A DNA stretch of 64,000 bases from JARRQJ01 sp963810615 (lineage in GTDB: Bacteria > Pseudomonadota > Gammaproteobacteria > DRLM01), in assembly GCA_963810615.1 (NCBI GenBank), contig CAWEOA010000001.1, forward strand, positions 124,001 to 188,000, given 5' to 3'. The notes under the pieces were generated by a model, which saw only the letters and a list, made by a program, of their open reading frames with translations, had not been told where the DNA came from and ran no database searches. Position numbers and translations under genes: made by a program. The first letter of the stretch is position 1. Each line of letters starts with the position of its first letter. This document shows positions 37,519 to 46,184 of the stretch, one piece after another.

Positions 37519-37547
37519 TTTACCTTCCCGGCGCTTGGCCCTATAAT
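37519..37547 (+). promoter_or_regulatory. Sigma-70 promoter of guaB
   Basis: TTTACC (37519-37524), a 17-base spacer, then perfect TATAAT (37542-37547). It lies 36 bases before the guaB ATG and points the right way. No PurR- or DnaA-type operator was recognised. Confidence 0.75.
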
Positions 37548-37582
37548 GCCCGGTTAATTTATCTATTGATGGGGTATCACTT

Positions 37583-39049
37583 ATGCTGCGCGTAATCGAG
37601 GAAGCCCTCACCTTTGATGATGTGCTCTTGGTGCCCGCCCACTCCGCGGTAATGCCGCGGGACGTGGGACTCAAGACCCGCCTGACCCGAGAGATCACCC
37701 TCAACATTCCCCTGGTGTCCGCGGCCATGGATACCGTGACCGAGGGACGTCTGGCCATTGCCCTGGCCCAGGAGGGCGGGATCGGCATCGTGCATAAGAA
37801 TATGACCGCCGAGCAACAGGCCGATGAGGTGCGCAAGGTTAAGAAATACGAAGCGGGGGTGATCAAAGAACCGATTACCGTGCAGCCCAATGTCACGATC
37901 AGCGATGTCCTGGCTATTACCCGCGCCCACGATATCTCCGGTGTGCCAGTGGTGGACAAGGACAATGAATTGGTGGGCATCGTCACCAATCGCGATCTGC
38001 GTTTCGAGACCCGTTTCGATAATGCCGTCTCTAGCGTCATGACCCCCAAGGAACGCCTGATCACGGTCAAGGAAGGCGCCAGCCGCGAGGAGGTGATGCG
38101 TCTGCTGCATCAATACCGCATTGAAAAGGTGCTGGTGGTGAACGACAGGTTCCAATTGAGCGGCCTGATCACCGTCAAGGATATTCAGAAGGCGCAAGAT
38201 AAACCCAATGCCTGCAAGGACAGTTACGAGCGCCTGCGGGTCGGGGCGGCGGTGGGTACCGGCGAGGGTACCGATGAACGCGTGGCCGCCCTGGTCGCGG
38301 CCGAAGTGGACGTGATCGTGGTGGATACCGCCCACGGACATTCACAGGGCGTGCTCAATCGGGTGAAGTGGATCAAGCAGCATTTTCCCGATGTGCAGGT
38401 GATCGGCGGCAACGTGGCGACGGCCGCCGGTGCCTTGGCCCTGGTGGAGATGGGTGCGGACGCCGTGAAGGTGGGTATCGGACCCGGTTCCATTTGTACT
38501 ACGCGCATTGTCAGCGGCGTGGGTGTGCCGCAGATCACCGCCGTTGCCAATACCGCCCAAGCCCTGGAGAAACTCGGGGTGCCGGTGATCGCCGACGGCG
38601 GTGTTCGCTATTCCGGCGACCTGGCCAAGGCCATCGTCGCGGGGGCCAACTCGGTGATGGTGGGCAGCATGTTTGCCGGAACCGAGGAATCACCGGGCGA
38701 GGTGGAACTCTATCAGGGCCGTTCCTACAAATCTTATCGCGGCATGGGTTCCCTGGGTGCCATGCAGCGTGGCTCCAGCGATCGCTATTTTCAGGAGCTG
38801 GAATCCGAGGTGGAGAAGCTGGTCCCCGAAGGCGTGGAGGGACGGGTCCCTTATAAAGGCAGCATGGTGGCCATCGCCCATCAACTGATGGGCGGCTTGC
38901 GCGCCAGCATGGGTTACACAGGCTGCTCCAGCATCGACGAGATGCGCACCAAACCGATGTTCGTGCGGGTCACCAGCGCGGGCATGCGCGAAAGCCATGT
39001 CCACGATGTCGCCATTACCCGCGAAGCGCCGAATTACAGAATAGATTAA
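37583..39049 (+). CDS. guaB: Inosine-5'-monophosphate dehydrogenase
   Basis: Oxidises IMP to XMP, the first step of GMP synthesis. The barrel opens with EALTFDDVLLVPAHS. Two CBS domains (about residues 95-205) interrupt it. The catalytic Cys305 is in GIGPGSICTTRIV; the IMP-binding DGG and GSMFAGTEE loops and the mobile flap (YFQELESEVEKLVPEGVEGRVP) follow. 488 residues. Upstream of guaA with an intervening structured spacer. Confidence 0.97.
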   Translation: MLRVIEEALTFDDVLLVPAHSAVMPRDVGLKTRLTREITLNIPLVSAAMDTVTEGRLAIALAQEGGIGIVHKNMTAEQQADEVRKVKKYEAGVIKEPITVQPNVTISDVLAITRAHDISGVPVVDKDNELVGIVTNRDLRFETRFDNAVSSVMTPKERLITVKEGASREEVMRLLHQYRIEKVLVVNDRFQLSGLITVKDIQKAQDKPNACKDSYERLRVGAAVGTGEGTDERVAALVAAEVDVIVVDTAHGHSQGVLNRVKWIKQHFPDVQVIGGNVATAAGALALVEMGADAVKVGIGPGSICTTRIVSGVGVPQITAVANTAQALEKLGVPVIADGGVRYSGDLAKAIVAGANSVMVGSMFAGTEESPGEVELYQGRSYKSYRGMGSLGAMQRGSSDRYFQELESEVEKLVPEGVEGRVPYKGSMVAIAHQLMGGLRASMGYTGCSSIDEMRTKPMFVRVTSAGMRESHVHDVAITREAPNYRID

Positions 39050-39052
39050 TAA

Positions 39053-39120
39053 AGCGATCAGCCTTCAGCTGTGAGCAAAGATACAAGCTTTTGCCGCACA
39101 AAAGCTGAAAGCTGATCGCT
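39053..39120 (+). repeat. Compound stem-loop between guaB and guaA
   Basis: Outer arms: AGCGATCAGC (39053-39062) pairs with GCTGATCGCT (39111-39120), and after one mismatch TTCAGCT (39064-39070) pairs with AGCTGAA (39103-39109). Inside, AGCTTTTG (39086-39093) can pair perfectly with CAAAAGCT (39099-39106), loop CCGCA. The inner and outer pairings share bases 39103-39106, so they cannot both form completely. It may be a REP-type element or an attenuation device. Confidence 0.7.
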
Positions 39121-39131
39121 GAAAGCCAACT

Positions 39132-40706
39132 ATGACCGATATTCATCAACACCGTATTCTCATCCTCGACTTCGGTTCCCAATACACCCAGCTGATCGCG
39201 CGCCGGGTGCGCGAAGCCGGCGTGTATTGCGAATTGCATCCCTATGACATGGATGCAGCGGCGATTCGCGCCTTCAATCCCCAGGGCGTTATCCTGTCGG
39301 GGGGGCCGGAGTCCGTGACATTGACCGAGACCCCGCGCGCGCAGCAACTGGTGTTCGAATTGGGCGTGCCGGTCTTGGGTATCTGCTACGGGATGCAGAC
39401 CATGGCGGTGCAATTGGGCGGGACGGTGGAGACCTCGACACGCCGCGAATTCGGTTATGCCCAGGTGCGCGCCCGCGGCCATTCGCGCTTATTGCGCGAC
39501 ATCGAGGATCACACCACGGCCGAAGGCTATGGTTTGCTGGATGTGTGGATGAGCCACGGAGATCGCGTAGAGCAATTACCCCAGGGATTCAAGCTGATCG
39601 CCAGCAGCGACAGCGCGCCCCTGGCGGGCATGGCCGACGAGGAACGCGGTTTTTACGGTGTGCAATTCCACCCCGAAGTGACCCATACCCACCAGGGTAG
39701 CCGCATTCTCAATCGATTCGTCCACGATATCTGCGGGTGCGCCGCAGACTGGACATCCAGCAATATCATCGACGACAGCATCGCGCAGATTCGTTCCCAG
39801 GTGGGAAAGGACGAAGTATTGCTGGGCTTGTCCGGCGGCGTGGATTCTTCGGTGGTGGCGGCCCTGCTGCATCGCGCCATCGGTGATCAGCTTACCTGCG
39901 TATTCGTCGACAACGGTTTGCTGCGCCTCGACGAAGGCGATCAGGTGATGGCCACCTTCGCCAAACACATGGGCATCCGCGTGATTCGCGTCGATGCCGA
40001 GGAGCGCTTCCTCAAGGCGTTGCACGGCATCGCCGACCCCGAACACAAACGCAGGATCATCGGCAATATGTTCGTCGAGGTATTCGAAGAGCAGGCCGCC
40101 AAGCTCAGCAATGCGCAATGGTTGGCGCAAGGCACCATCTATCCCGATGTGATCGAGTCCGCCGGCGCCAAGACCGGCAAGGCCCACGTCATCAAGACCC
40201 ATCACAACGTCGGTGGTTTGCCGGCGGCCATGCGCATGAAATTGATCGAACCGCTGCGGGAGCTGTTCAAGGACGAGGTGCGCAAGATCGGCGTAGAGCT
40301 GGGCCTGCCTCACGACATGGTATATCGCCATCCCTTCCCCGGTCCCGGTCTGGGGGTGCGCATCCTCGGCGAGATAAAGAAGGAGTACGCCGAGTTGCTG
40401 CGCCGCGCCGATGCGATCTTTATCGAGGAATTACGCGAACAAGATTGGTATGACAAGGTCAGCCAGGCCTTTACGGTGTTTCTGCCGGTACGTTCGGTGG
40501 GGGTGATGGGTGACGGCCGCCGCTATGACTATGTGGTGTCGTTGCGCGCGGTCCAGACCATAGATTTCATGACCGCCCATTGGGCGCCGCTGCCCTATGA
40601 ATTACTGGGTACCGTGTCCAACCGCATCATCAACGAGGTGCCGGGTATCTCGCGGGTGGTTTACGATATTTCAGGTAAACCGCCGGCCACCATAGAATGG
40701 GAATAA
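39132..40706 (+). CDS. guaA: GMP synthase (glutamine-hydrolysing)
   Basis: Aminates XMP to GMP. The N-terminal class I amidotransferase (1-200) has the catalytic Cys near residue 85 in GICYGMQ and the His/Glu pair in QFHPEVTHT. The ATP-pyrophosphatase domain has the P-loop LSGGVDSSVVAALL. The C-terminal dimerisation domain ends with the family signature KPPATIEWE. All catalytic residues are present. The ATG lies 11 bases after the compound hairpin, so no strong independent promoter fits between. Confidence 0.97.
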   Translation: MTDIHQHRILILDFGSQYTQLIARRVREAGVYCELHPYDMDAAAIRAFNPQGVILSGGPESVTLTETPRAQQLVFELGVPVLGICYGMQTMAVQLGGTVETSTRREFGYAQVRARGHSRLLRDIEDHTTAEGYGLLDVWMSHGDRVEQLPQGFKLIASSDSAPLAGMADEERGFYGVQFHPEVTHTHQGSRILNRFVHDICGCAADWTSSNIIDDSIAQIRSQVGKDEVLLGLSGGVDSSVVAALLHRAIGDQLTCVFVDNGLLRLDEGDQVMATFAKHMGIRVIRVDAEERFLKALHGIADPEHKRRIIGNMFVEVFEEQAAKLSNAQWLAQGTIYPDVIESAGAKTGKAHVIKTHHNVGGLPAAMRMKLIEPLRELFKDEVRKIGVELGLPHDMVYRHPFPGPGLGVRILGEIKKEYAELLRRADAIFIEELREQDWYDKVSQAFTVFLPVRSVGVMGDGRRYDYVVSLRAVQTIDFMTAHWAPLPYELLGTVSNRIINEVPGISRVVYDISGKPPATIEWE

Positions 40707-40777
40707 CACACTCAACCGCTGCAATGACCAGTTGTAATTAACAACCCGGGCATGCCGCGAAACGTGCCGCCAGCAAC

Positions 40778-41236
40778 TTGCCACTCGATACCGACATAAA
40801 ATGGATGCACCACGCCCTGCGGCTCGCCGAACACGCGCGGGAGGAAGGCGAGGTGCCTGTGGGTGCGGTACTGGTCAAAGACGGCGAAGTAGTGGGCGAG
40901 GGTTGGAACCGGCCCATCGCCGCCCATGATCCAAGTGCCCATGCCGAGATGCAGGCATTACGCGCCGCTGCCGCCGCCGTGGGCAACTATCGTCTCCTCG
41001 ATACCACCCTTTATGTCACCCTGGAACCCTGTGTTATGTGCGCGGGTGCGATTATCCATGCCCGGATAACGCGGGTGGTTTACGGCGCCGGCGACCCCAA
41101 GGCCGGCGCGGCCGGAGGTGCGGTGGACATTTTTTCTGCGCCATTCGTGAATCATCGGGTCGTGGTGGAGGGCGGGATATTGGCGGCGGAGTGCGGGAGG
41201 GTGTTGACCGAGTTTTTTAAAGAGCGGCGTCGCTAA
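40778..41236 (+). CDS. tadA: tRNA-specific adenosine deaminase TadA
   Basis: Converts A34 to inosine in tRNA-Arg(ACG). Zinc site: HAE in DPSAHAEMQALR and PCVMC in TLEPCVMCAGAI, with Glu of HAE as the proton shuttle. 152 residues. The TTG at 40778 gives the N-terminal helix expected for the family (KWMHHALRLAEHA); the ATG at 40805 would cut it. No ribosome binding site is evident for either. Downstream of guaA as in Pseudomonas. Confidence 0.94.
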   Translation: MPLDTDIKWMHHALRLAEHAREEGEVPVGAVLVKDGEVVGEGWNRPIAAHDPSAHAEMQALRAAAAAVGNYRLLDTTLYVTLEPCVMCAGAIIHARITRVVYGAGDPKAGAAGGAVDIFSAPFVNHRVVVEGGILAAECGRVLTEFFKERRR

Positions 41237-41289
41237 TCGCATAAAACAAATATTATTCAAAGAGTTTTTTCATTTCTGTTGGGAGCGTG

Positions 41290-41360
41290 CCGACCACTCG
41301 GTCGGTCTAATATTTCCAAATCTTACATCTGCGTGAATGTCCGGTTGACTTTATGCGGAT
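41290..41360 (+). promoter_or_regulatory. Inverted repeat and possible promoter before the STAND activator gene
   Basis: Perfect 6-bp inverted repeat CCGACC-ACTC-GGTCGG at 41290-41305. Downstream, CGTGA (41332), GTTGAC (41344) and TGCGGATAT (41354) form a loose version of the triple-repeat pattern seen before the two stand-alone NTPase genes, with spacings 12 and 10 instead of 11 and 12. Autoregulation is possible but the match is poor. Confidence 0.3.
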
Positions 41361-41484
41361 ATCACTAGAATCTAATAACTAATAATAGGTACTTAAGAAT
41401 AAAAATTGGCCAAACCCAGTGGGGTATTTGGCGGGGGGAGGGGGCTGGTGTCAGATATGACGCTCCGGCCCATGAGGGTCAGTT

Positions 41485-44400
41485 ATGCGTGATCAAAACG
41501 ACGAGAAGAGGCTTTCCGCCGGGCTGGGAGCGGGCACTATTTCGCTTGCCAAACTCAGTATGCCCCGCTCGGCAAAAGGTATTGTGCGGCCGCGCCTGCA
41601 TAACATACTGGATGAGGCGCGCACAAGCAGTGCGGTGTGGATAGTATCCCCGGGCGGTGCCGGCAAGACCACGCTGACCGCCACCTATATCGCGGAACGG
41701 CAGCTCCCCTATCTGTGGTATCAGATGGATAAGGACGATGCCGATCCCGCTACCTTTTTCTACTATCTTGGCTTGGCGGCCAAGCAGAGCCGGCCGGGTC
41801 AAGAAGTGTTTCTACCGCTGCTGACTTCCGAGTACCTCCACGACATTCCGGGTTTTGCGCGCCGCTATTTTCGTCAACTGTTTGCCTTGTTACCGCGCAA
41901 AAGTGTCGTGGTGCTGGATAATTACCAGGATCTCTTGAGTGCCGACGTGATAAATGAGGTGCTGCGCAATGCCATCGGCGAGCTGCCGGAGGGCAGCAAT
42001 ATCATTGTTATCGGCCGTAGCTCTCCGCCGCCTGTATTGGCGCGCTTGCAAGTGACCGGTGAACTGGAGATCATTGCCTGGGAGGATTTGTGCTTCAGCT
42101 ACGATGAAACCGAAGCGATAGTCAGAGGGAATGACAGAAGCCTGGACACAAAAATCATACGCACGCTGCATAAGCGTTCGGAAGGCTGGGTCGCGGCATT
42201 GACCCTGATGTTGAAGCAGATTGGGAAAAAGCGTACGGAAGAGCAAAGTGTAGGGCTAGAGTCCCTGGAGCGGATATTTGATTTTTTCGCCAGTGAGTTT
42301 TTCGATGAGCTGCCGGATGCTACCCGTGATTTCCTGTTGCAAACTTCGCTATTGACGCATATTACGCCGAGTATGGCGGTTGCGGTGAGCGGGAATAACG
42401 ATGCCGGCAAGATACTCGCTACCCTCCATCGGCAGCAATTTTTCACCAGCCGGCGGGATTTGTCCGAAGTTACCTATCAATATCACGCCTTGTTCCGTGA
42501 ATTTCTGATGGCAAGGGCCGTTGAGACCTACACCCGAGAACAATATCTCGAACTGACGCGCAGGGTGGGAAACTCGCTCGAAAAACACGGTCGCGAAGAG
42601 GAGGCCATTGCACTTTATCTTCAGTCCCAGGCATGGGCGGAGGCCGGAAGATTGATCCTGGTACAGGCGCCGCAACTGCTTGCTCAAGCCCGGGCGCAAA
42701 TCGTCGCGGGTTGGCTACAATGCCTGCCCGAAGAAATACTGATGGCGACACCCTGGTTGTTATATTGGCGAGGTATCAGCCAGCAGTGCGTCAATCCATT
42801 CGAGGCGCGAGCGACGCTGGAGCAGGCCTATGCGAGTTTTGCGGATGATGGGGATGTTTTAGGGCAATTGTGCGCAGCATCCGCCATCATCGATATCATA
42901 TTTTTCGTAAGAGAAAGCCTGCTGTCCACCACCCGCTGGATCGAAGTGCTGCAAAATTCCCTTGCGATGCATTTGAAATTTCCTTCCGCGCAGATTGAGG
43001 CCCGCATCATATCTAGCCTGTTTTCGGTGTTGATGTACATTCGTCCCCAGGAACCACAGCTGCCGATTTACGCTGAGCGGCTCATGATATTGCTCGATGA
43101 AGATTTGGAAATGAATCAGAAGGTGATGATTGGGGCGCATCTCGTCAATTATTACTCCCACGCGCTTGGCGATCTCAGCGCCTGCGAGCGCATCAGTATG
43201 CGCATCACGCCTGCGCTGTCTTCACCGCAGGTCACGCCCGTCACACAGATGATGTGGAGATGTTTTAACGTGCTGCCAAACCTCCTGAGCGGCGAGGATG
43301 AGCTGGCTTATGAATTGGTTCGTCCACTGCCGGCGCTGATAAAGGAAAATAATCTGCCATTCATGGGGCTGCTTGCGAAATTCTATTTAATACTCGTGAA
43401 TATATATCGGGGAGATATGCGCGGCTCGCAACAGCTACTGGAGCGTATGTCGACAGTGATGAATACATCCCAACCCGCCGATGTAGCCTGGCTCTGTTTG
43501 GCCAGATGTTGGTATGCCTTATCGAGAGGCGATTATTCCACGGCACACAACCAGGGCCAGGCTTCATTGCAGGTTATTTCCAGCGTGGGTGCCACGCTCA
43601 CAGAAATTGATGTCAGTTGCCTCATCGCGCTTGAGCGCATCCAAAGCAAAAAATATGACGAGGCCCTAGGTTACCTGGCCATGCCCCGTAAACTGGGCTT
43701 TGCCCATAGTCCGCGCATCCGTCATCAAGTGTTATTAGTTGAGGCCTATTCATATTTCCGGCAGAGTAATAGTCCGAATGGCCTCGAGCGCCTTCGGGAG
43801 GCCTTCGCTATCGGGAGCAATGAAAACTACTTTGGCAGTATCTATTGCTGGTTCCCGAAAGAGGTGATGACGCGACTTTGTTCCGAGGCGCTGAGAGCCG
43901 GTATCGAAGTCGAATATACGCAGCGCTTGATTTCCATTCGCAAGCTACTCCCCGACGATCCGTACATGGAGGACTGGCCATGGCCCATCAGAATTTATAC
44001 CTTGGGGTCTTTCAGGTTGGTTATTAACGGTCAGTCCCATTCTTTGGAGGGCAAAGCCCAGTACAAGCCGCTTAAGCTGCTCAAAATCTTGGTGGCCTTA
44101 GGTGGTCAGGAAGTGAAAGAAGAAAAAATAAGTGAGTTACTGTGGCCAGATGCCGAGGGAGATGCGGCCCATTCCGCATTTACCACCACCTTGTCGCGCC
44201 TGCGAAAATTGCTCGGCGACGACACGGTCGCCGTTAAAAACGGGCGATTGAGCCTGAATAAACTGCGTTGTTGGGTGGATGTCTGGGTCCTTGAAGAGCA
44301 GCTTGATCAACTGCAAATGACTAGTGCCGATCAGATGGAGCTGCGAACGCTTGTGGATAAAATCATTGCCCTTTATCGGGGGCCGTTCATGAATGATGAG

Positions 44401-44709
44401 GATGGGATTTGGGTGGAGCGGTTGCGGCAGCGTCTACAGTCGGTGTTTTTCCGTTTCATATTGCACTATGGCCGAACCCTGTCCGTGGAGCATGCCGATG
44501 AGGGTCAAGTTGCTCGATCAGTCGAATTGAGCGCGGCATTTGATCCATGCGCGGATGATTTTTATCGCAGTCTCCTGACCAGCTATACAGTTATGGGCCA
44601 GAGAGCCGAGACGCTTGATGCTTATTCTCAGTGTCGTGAGATTCTCACTCGTGATTTTGGGGTCATTCCTGCCGATGTGAATAAAATCTTCCGCGGTAAT
44701 TCAGATTAA
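41485..44709 (+). CDS. STAND-type activator: MalT-like NTPase + TPR-like region + SARP/BTAD output
   Basis: 1074-residue signalling ATPase and predicted transcription activator. The MalT/LuxR-family NTPase (about residues 25-250) has Walker A GGAGKTT (57-63), Walker B VVVLDNY (Asp145), a sensor Arg in VIGRSSPP and the EGWVAAL motif that closes the winged-helix part. Residues ~330-820 are helical and degenerate TPR-like, the presumed signal-sensing part. The C terminus has an OmpR-type winged helix (about 834-930, IRIYTLGSFRLVINGQ) and a bacterial transcriptional activation domain (to 1074), the layout of SARP regulators rather than the LuxR helix-turn-helix of MalT. ATG 41485 has GAGGG six bases upstream. 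Two single-domain paralogues of its NTPase follow. Confidence 0.85.
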   Translation: MRDQNDEKRLSAGLGAGTISLAKLSMPRSAKGIVRPRLHNILDEARTSSAVWIVSPGGAGKTTLTATYIAERQLPYLWYQMDKDDADPATFFYYLGLAAKQSRPGQEVFLPLLTSEYLHDIPGFARRYFRQLFALLPRKSVVVLDNYQDLLSADVINEVLRNAIGELPEGSNIIVIGRSSPPPVLARLQVTGELEIIAWEDLCFSYDETEAIVRGNDRSLDTKIIRTLHKRSEGWVAALTLMLKQIGKKRTEEQSVGLESLERIFDFFASEFFDELPDATRDFLLQTSLLTHITPSMAVAVSGNNDAGKILATLHRQQFFTSRRDLSEVTYQYHALFREFLMARAVETYTREQYLELTRRVGNSLEKHGREEEAIALYLQSQAWAEAGRLILVQAPQLLAQARAQIVAGWLQCLPEEILMATPWLLYWRGISQQCVNPFEARATLEQAYASFADDGDVLGQLCAASAIIDIIFFVRESLLSTTRWIEVLQNSLAMHLKFPSAQIEARIISSLFSVLMYIRPQEPQLPIYAERLMILLDEDLEMNQKVMIGAHLVNYYSHALGDLSACERISMRITPALSSPQVTPVTQMMWRCFNVLPNLLSGEDELAYELVRPLPALIKENNLPFMGLLAKFYLILVNIYRGDMRGSQQLLERMSTVMNTSQPADVAWLCLARCWYALSRGDYSTAHNQGQASLQVISSVGATLTEIDVSCLIALERIQSKKYDEALGYLAMPRKLGFAHSPRIRHQVLLVEAYSYFRQSNSPNGLERLREAFAIGSNENYFGSIYCWFPKEVMTRLCSEALRAGIEVEYTQRLISIRKLLPDDPYMEDWPWPIRIYTLGSFRLVINGQSHSLEGKAQYKPLKLLKILVALGGQEVKEEKISELLWPDAEGDAAHSAFTTTLSRLRKLLGDDTVAVKNGRLSLNKLRCWVDVWVLEEQLDQLQMTSADQMELRTLVDKIIALYRGPFMNDEDGIWVERLRQRLQSVFFRFILHYGRTLSVEHADEGQVARSVELSAAFDPCADDFYRSLLTSYTVMGQRAETLDAYSQCREILTRDFGVIPADVNKIFRGNSD

Positions 44710-45028
44710 AATTAATTTCGTCCTGGAGTTCCCGGCCTCATTCAAGCGATCCTGCCCCGCATCGTTACGTACCTTTTCCAATTGGCTTTTTGGCCGAATC
44801 GTGTGATCTATTTGTGACTTTCCATGTGGTATAGAGGTGGGAATGAGGCTGCATTATTTTAATAGTCTCGCGGCGATGCGAATAATTGCGGGCGAGGGGT
44901 GAGGGCAACTGTTCGGATGGTGAGCAAAAAGGTTGCGCCCTTCAATTTCAGACCAGGTACTTGGATGGCATTCCGGCGCTGAAAATGTGGTGGCCTTGCG
45001 AGGCGCTAATTTTTTATATCTAGGCGAG
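44710..45028. other. Spacer between activator gene and first NTPase paralogue
   Basis: Contains the triple TGTG repeat promoter at 44802-44835. No terminator with a T-run is clear. A 19-codon frame at 44843-44902 exists but would begin almost at the predicted transcription start, so I do not call it. Confidence 0.5.
44802..44835 (+). promoter_or_regulatory. Triple TGTG-repeat promoter before first stand-alone NTPase
   Basis: TGTGA at 44802, TGTGAC at 44813 and TGTG at 44825 form direct repeats at offsets 0, 11 and 23. The third runs into an extended -10 (TGGTATAGA, 44827-44835). No -35 hexamer is at the right distance; the first two repeats occupy that place. SARP activators are known to bind direct repeats one helical turn apart over a poor -35, which matches the upstream SARP-type gene. 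Confidence 0.6.
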
Positions 45029-45775
45029 ATGTGTATAAGCAATACGCCAAATATGGCTATGAATGAAGCGTTAACGGCAAAGATCATGCGCCCGCGCTTT
45101 GCACGGGCTCATCGGCGCAGTGATCTGCTTGGTTTGCTGGATGTATTGAATCCGGCGCGGTTGATCATAGTCAGTGGTTTGATCGGGGCGGGGAAAACGG
45201 CGCTGGTCAGTAGTTACGTCGAGACTAGAAATGTGCCTTGCCTGTGGTATCAACTAGACCGGAATGACGAGAACCTTGTCAATTTCTTCGCTTTTATGAG
45301 CATGGCGGCAGCCGCTGTCCAGCCGCGAAAGAAAGACGAGGTGCCGCTGGCTTCACCGGAATGCACCGTGGGTGTATCGATGCATGTGAAAAGTTATTTT
45401 CGCGACTTATATCAATTTCTGGAATCGCCGTTCTTTGTGGTTTTTAACAATTGCCAAGAATTGCGGGTAGATGGGCCGTTGCTGGGGGTATTACGGGACG
45501 CTTGCGATGTGCTTCCGGCAAATGGTCGTATGATCATGATCAGCAGCAATGAAAATCCTCCGACGTTGGTGTGGTTACGGACCAATTGTTCGGTAATCAC
45601 AGTTGGCTGGCAGGAGCTGCGCCTCGATCCCAATAAGTTTGAAAATGATGCAGTCCTGAACGCGCGAGCCCTACCGACCGACGAAGCTGCCAAGCGATTA
45701 CGGCGCATGGTTGGTAATTGGGCGGCGGAGCTGCTACTGGACTTGCAGTCCTCGCTCAACGGCGATAGCAATTAA
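45029..45775 (+). CDS. Stand-alone STAND NTPase-domain protein, degenerate ATPase site
   Basis: 248 residues from ATG 45029 (TTG 44933, ATG 45053 and 45059 are other options; none has an ideal ribosome binding site). It aligns by eye over its length with the NTPase domain of the upstream activator: RPRFARAHRRSDLL, VSGLIGAGKTALVSSY (Walker A, Lys56), ETRNVPCLWYQLDRND. It ends just after the winged-helix motif NWAAELLLDL, with no TPR or output domain. The Walker B Asp is replaced: FFVVFNNCQEL has Asn140 where the paralogues have Asp, and the sensor Arg is lost (MISSNENPP). It probably binds but does not hydrolyse ATP. A role as regulator or partner of the full-length activator is my inference. 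Confidence 0.65.
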   Translation: MCISNTPNMAMNEALTAKIMRPRFARAHRRSDLLGLLDVLNPARLIIVSGLIGAGKTALVSSYVETRNVPCLWYQLDRNDENLVNFFAFMSMAAAAVQPRKKDEVPLASPECTVGVSMHVKSYFRDLYQFLESPFFVVFNNCQELRVDGPLLGVLRDACDVLPANGRMIMISSNENPPTLVWLRTNCSVITVGWQELRLDPNKFENDAVLNARALPTDEAAKRLRRMVGNWAAELLLDLQSSLNGDSN

Positions 45776-46184
45776 TCTATTCAAAATATATTACAGGTCG
45801 TGTTGATAGCCTATTTGCCAAGTCGAATCACCATGAATTCATGAGCGCTCTATTCACTGTGTTCACAACTTTATCTTTACTCCTTGAGTCTGCGAGTTAA
45901 AATTTATAATGACCTTGCTGCGCGGCTTTTATCCGGCATTCAATTTCACAGTTTTGACATTAAGTGAGTGATGTCATTTGCACGTAAGCGGCATAGCGTG
46001 ATGTTATATCGGGAATCGGTGTGACTTTTTTGTGACCCATTTTGTGATATGTATGGAAAACACTACATGCTAAATCTGGGGGTCAATTATCCAAGAGAGA
46101 AGGATTTGGTTTCAATGATCATCGGCGGTGACGCGGCATGCACTTTGCATTGTATCCACATGATAGCTCAATGGAGGAAATATC
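45776..46184. other. Spacer between the two NTPase paralogues
   Basis: AT-rich. Holds the second triple TGTG-repeat promoter at 46020-46053. The leader from there to the next ATG is about 125 bases and includes a frame starting at 46049 that overlaps the next gene; it lacks a ribosome binding site. Confidence 0.5.
46020..46053 (+). promoter_or_regulatory. Triple TGTG-repeat promoter before second stand-alone NTPase
   Basis: TGTGA at 46020, TGTGAC at 46031 and TGTGA at 46043: the same offsets (0, 11, 23) as in the first copy. The third repeat runs into TGATATGTA (46045-46053), an extended -10. The bases between the repeats mostly differ from the first copy, so the conserved repeats stand out. 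Confidence 0.6.

Noticed and set aside
44802..44818. CRP site suggested by TGTGA-N6-TGTGA
   Set aside because: CRP sites are inverted (TGTGA...TCACA); here the repeats are direct and there are three of them.
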